A DNA stretch of 26,049 bases, from assembly GCA_009778255.1 (NCBI GenBank), contig WRKD01000223.1, forward strand, positions 1 to 26,049. The letters run 5' to 3'. The notes under the pieces are model-generated. The model did not search any database and was not told the origin of the DNA. It worked only from the letters and a program-made list of their open reading frames with translations. Both the position numbers and the translations under genes were made by a program. The stretch comes from Bacillota bacterium. GTDB lineage: Bacteria; Bacillota; Dehalobacteriia; UBA4068. This document shows positions 24,323-26,049 of the stretch, piece by piece. Numbering within the stretch: the first letter of the stretch is position 1; each line of letters opens with the position of its first letter.

Positions 24323-24326
24323 GCTC
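24283..24326 (-). terminator. Intrinsic terminator / attenuator upstream of the sigma-like gene
   Basis: On the minus strand GAGCAT...ATAGCTTT pairs with AAAGCTAT...ATGCTC (outer six and inner eight pairs with a small internal loop), followed by TTTTTT. It ends transcription coming from the zinc-ribbon gene unless it is prevented from folding. Confidence 0.75.
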
Positions 24327-24432
24327 CTAACTCTTTCCGTTTCCGGCGGTTGGTGCTATGTGCTAGAAAGGTGTGGTATTATTGCCCGCAAGCGCAACCC
24401 TCACCGGGTATTTATCTCAGTACCCAATAATA

Positions 24433-24642
24433 TTATTCAGTTCTGGCTGCCCATAGCGAACCGCATACCGGGCATTTTACTTGAAGGCACTCCAGCCGTT
24501 CCTCCGGAGGGTGTCTTCCGCGCCGCGAAATATCCGCATTGCTCCACGCGGGTATATTGCCGATTTTCCCACGATTGCATTTTGGGCAAATAATAGGTTT
24601 GTTCATCTCATCAGCTGTTGCACTTACCTGTAAAATAACCAA
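24433..24642 (-). CDS. Small zinc-ribbon protein of the element
   Basis: A 69-residue protein with two Cys pairs, CPKC and CPVC, about 34 residues apart, typical of a zinc ribbon; the middle is basic (ISRRGRHPPEER). I recognise no named family; small Cys-rich proteins are usual cargo of integrative elements of Firmicutes. I choose the TTG at 24642 because AAAGGAGG lies eight bases upstream; the in-frame ATG at 24606 has no good site. It is the first gene after a promoter with a LexA-like box. Function unknown. Confidence 0.6.
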   Translation of the reverse strand: MVILQVSATADEMNKPIICPKCNRGKIGNIPAWSNADISRRGRHPPEERLECLQVKCPVCGSLWAARTE

Positions 24643-24693
24643 TATAACCGCCTCCTTTTTTTATATAGCCTTTCAGCTAATTATCTTACTTAC

Positions 24694-24722
24694 ATTATAT
24701 CGAACATGCGTTCAAATTTCAA
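24694..24722 (-). promoter_or_regulatory. Predicted promoter of the zinc-ribbon / sigma-like unit
   Basis: On the minus strand TTGAAA (24722-24717) and TATAAT (24699-24694) with exactly 17 bases between, about 52 bases upstream of the TTG start at 24642. A LexA-like box fills most of the spacer. Confidence 0.7.
24701..24714. promoter_or_regulatory. LexA (SOS) box-like operator
   Basis: CGAACATGCGTTCA matches the Gram-positive LexA consensus CGAACRNRYGTTYC at every fixed and degenerate position except the last base. It lies between the -35 and -10 elements of the promoter at 24694-24722, where bound LexA would block RNA polymerase. Confidence 0.6.
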
Positions 24723-25341
24723 TTGTTTGACGAAAGAAATTTATGACACTTTTCAACATGAACGCAGCTAAAGGTGTCTTATATGAGGATATATTGTCTC
24801 TAAGTGATGATTAAAAGCATCTATCAAACAAAGAAATCTTCGGATAAATGCTTTAAAAATAATGGGGTTCAAAGAATTATAGATATGAGTTGGCTGACAT
24901 TTTTTCATAATTGATCTACTATTCATTATAATTCAAAATCAAGAAGTATTCTACTCCAATAGAACGCATAAATCTTAATATTTTCTTAATATTCTACTGC
25001 AATAAAATGCGCTGCAACCTTTTATATTCACACAAACTTATTAATATGTAACTCCTATAGCCTTCCACAGAATATTTAGGCACAGACTAAGTCAGGTATG
25101 CTATTAATGGACGTATTGAAATAAATGTACGTTGAGAATTCGCATTTACTATAAATAATTGTGCAGATTATGTTTAACAAAATAATTAATAATAGCAAAA
25201 ATTCTGCTATTATTGTAGGCATTTGGAGAAAATAATTTTTAATACTTGCAGGAATAATGTATTTAGTGTATAATTTATATGTCAAAGTTCTACGCCACTA
25301 GAAAATGCCTTTGAGTATGTGGTTTTAATGATTGGGTTTAA
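24723..25341. other. AT-rich gene-free region
   Basis: About 620 bases with no credible gene. A minus-strand frame at 25285-25076 would encode a hydrophobic 69-mer, but it starts at a TTG inside a TTGACA without a ribosome binding site. GACACTTTT and AAAGGTGTC near 24746-24779 can pair. TATTCTACTCCAATAGAACGC (24947) and a similar sequence at 24990 form an imperfect 43-bp direct repeat. A plus-strand promoter lies at 25246-25274. Confidence 0.5.
25246..25274 (+). promoter_or_regulatory. Orphan plus-strand promoter
   Basis: TTGCAG and TATAAT with exactly 17 bases between. No gene follows on the plus strand; a transcript from about 25281 would run antisense into the 3' end of the small recombinase gene. 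Confidence 0.5.
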
Positions 25342-25923
25342 TTAAGCACAGTTAAACAGATTCAATGAAAGATATACGGCGTTTTTATCATCTTGCGTAA
25401 CCCCTAAATATCTTCGGGTGACAGCTAAGGAACTATGATTATAGATTTCCATGATGACCACAGGGGATACGCCACTCTTCCAGGCGTGATAGCCGAAAGT
25501 TTTACGCAATGAGTGGCATGATACACGGCTTTCAAATTCCAAAGCTTCTGCGGCGGCGCGGATCAGCCGGTAGGCTTGAATACGGCTGATGGCTTTCCGG
25601 GTATTGGGGTTCTCAATTAGAAAGCGCCCCTTTTGGGCAGCCTGTATAGCTAATATAGCAAGGGCGCTGATGGCAGTTTTGTTGAGCGCTATGGTCTTAG
25701 TTTTATGAGTTTTTTTCTCGGTGACGCTGAAGCAGGCGCGAACGCGCCCCCGCTCAAAATCGTAGACGTCATCCCAGGTTAGGCGTAGTAGATCGCTGAT
25801 TCTTAGCGCGGTATGAGCGCCAAGGACGATGAGGACTTGATTACGCAATTGGCCCTTATGCAGATAGTAATCTGCCAGAGCGCGGATTTGGTTTTTGTTT
25901 CTAATAGGTTGGGTTGTTGCCAT
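25342..25923 (-). CDS. Short tyrosine recombinase
   Basis: A 193-residue protein, little more than the catalytic domain of a tyrosine recombinase: Arg41 in ALRISDLL, a Lys within EKKTHKTK (69-76), His137 and Arg140 in CHSLRKT, His163 in YNHSS and nucleophile Tyr172 in RRYLG. All catalytic residues are present. Typical integrases have an extra 100-200 N-terminal residues for core and arm binding; here only about 35 precede the catalytic domain. The ATG at 25923 has AAAGGAGG upstream, so the short form is the natural start, not a truncation. It may act as a resolvase-like or DNA-inversion enzyme. An inverted repeat lies just upstream. Confidence 0.85.
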   Translation of the reverse strand: MATTQPIRNKNQIRALADYYLHKGQLRNQVLIVLGAHTALRISDLLRLTWDDVYDFERGRVRACFSVTEKKTHKTKTIALNKTAISALAILAIQAAQKGRFLIENPNTRKAISRIQAYRLIRAAAEALEFESRVSCHSLRKTFGYHAWKSGVSPVVIMEIYNHSSLAVTRRYLGVTQDDKNAVYLSLNLFNCA

Positions 25924-25946
25924 AATATGTTCCTCCTTTAAATTGT

Positions 25947-25984
25947 AGCCCATGTAACACATTTTCTATTATGTTACATGGGCT
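25947..25984 (-). promoter_or_regulatory. Perfect 13-bp inverted repeat upstream of the small recombinase
   Basis: AGCCCATGTAACA (25947-25959) and TGTTACATGGGCT (25972-25984) pair perfectly around 12 bases. It lies between the window edge and the gene's ribosome binding site. On the plus strand it is followed by TTATTA, so it may also work as a terminator; it may equally be a recombinase or repressor binding site. Confidence 0.55.
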
Positions 25985-26049
25985 TTATTAATTGGTTTTG
26001 AAAAGATTTTAGTGCATGTTTTAAATAATGTTTTTGAACTAATTGAGGT

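Noticed and set aside
25076..25285. Minus-strand ORF for a 69-residue hydrophobic protein
   Set aside because: It begins at a TTG within TTGACA, lacks a ribosome binding site, and its hydrophobic composition is expected from AT-rich non-coding DNA.

Overview
The window reads as chromosomal DNA of a low- to mid-GC Gram-positive anaerobe, most likely a member of the Clostridia. The reasons are the der-plsY-gpsA and dprA-topA gene orders, strong AGGAGG-type ribosome binding sites with frequent TTG and GTG starts, two S-layer-homology (SLH) surface proteins, and a split transketolase. I cannot assign a genus.

Layout. Positions 1-3299 are on the minus strand: a DUF1846 protein cut by the window edge, a DUF2271-like lipoprotein, the tRNA-modification enzyme Sua5/YwlC, and the N-terminal stump of a peptidase C26 gene that still has a good promoter. 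About 445 bases without a gene follow (3300-3744), holding a palindromic chromosomal repeat and the der promoter. From 3745 to 20732 everything is on the plus strand: der, plsY, gpsA; two paralogous SLH proteins; an alpha/beta hydrolase, a membrane-anchored Mur ligase and a D-Ala-D-Ala ligase; dprA and topA; a surface protein with one InlB-type repeat; the two transketolase halves; and a phosphopantetheinyl transferase. This is housekeeping and envelope biology.

At 20738 the character changes. A tRNA-Thr promoter drives a truncated 41-nt copy of the tRNA, and an intact tRNA-Thr(GGT) lies 133 bp further on. A tyrosine integrase starts the next module, with its stop codon 10 nt from the tRNA 3' end. 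From there to the window end all recognisable genes are on the minus strand and look like an integrative element: integrase, an Xis-like helix-turn-helix protein, a MazF/PemK-like protein, a sigma-region-4 protein, a small zinc-ribbon protein and a second, very small tyrosine recombinase. No relaxase, coupling protein or T4SS gene is visible, and the distal end of the element is not in the window.

The most interesting part is the control layer of this element. A near-consensus LexA/SOS box lies in the spacer of the promoter of the zinc-ribbon gene. Downstream on the same strand, a 13-codon leader ORF runs through an intrinsic terminator, and a second 22-codon leader ORF ends inside a hairpin that abuts the ribosome binding site of the sigma-like gene. 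Stem-loops also sit directly upstream of the ribosome binding sites of the MazF-like gene and both recombinases. Repeats resembling integrase arm sites flank the intact tRNA on both sides, so the locus looks like an unsplit attP or a collapsed tandem integration.
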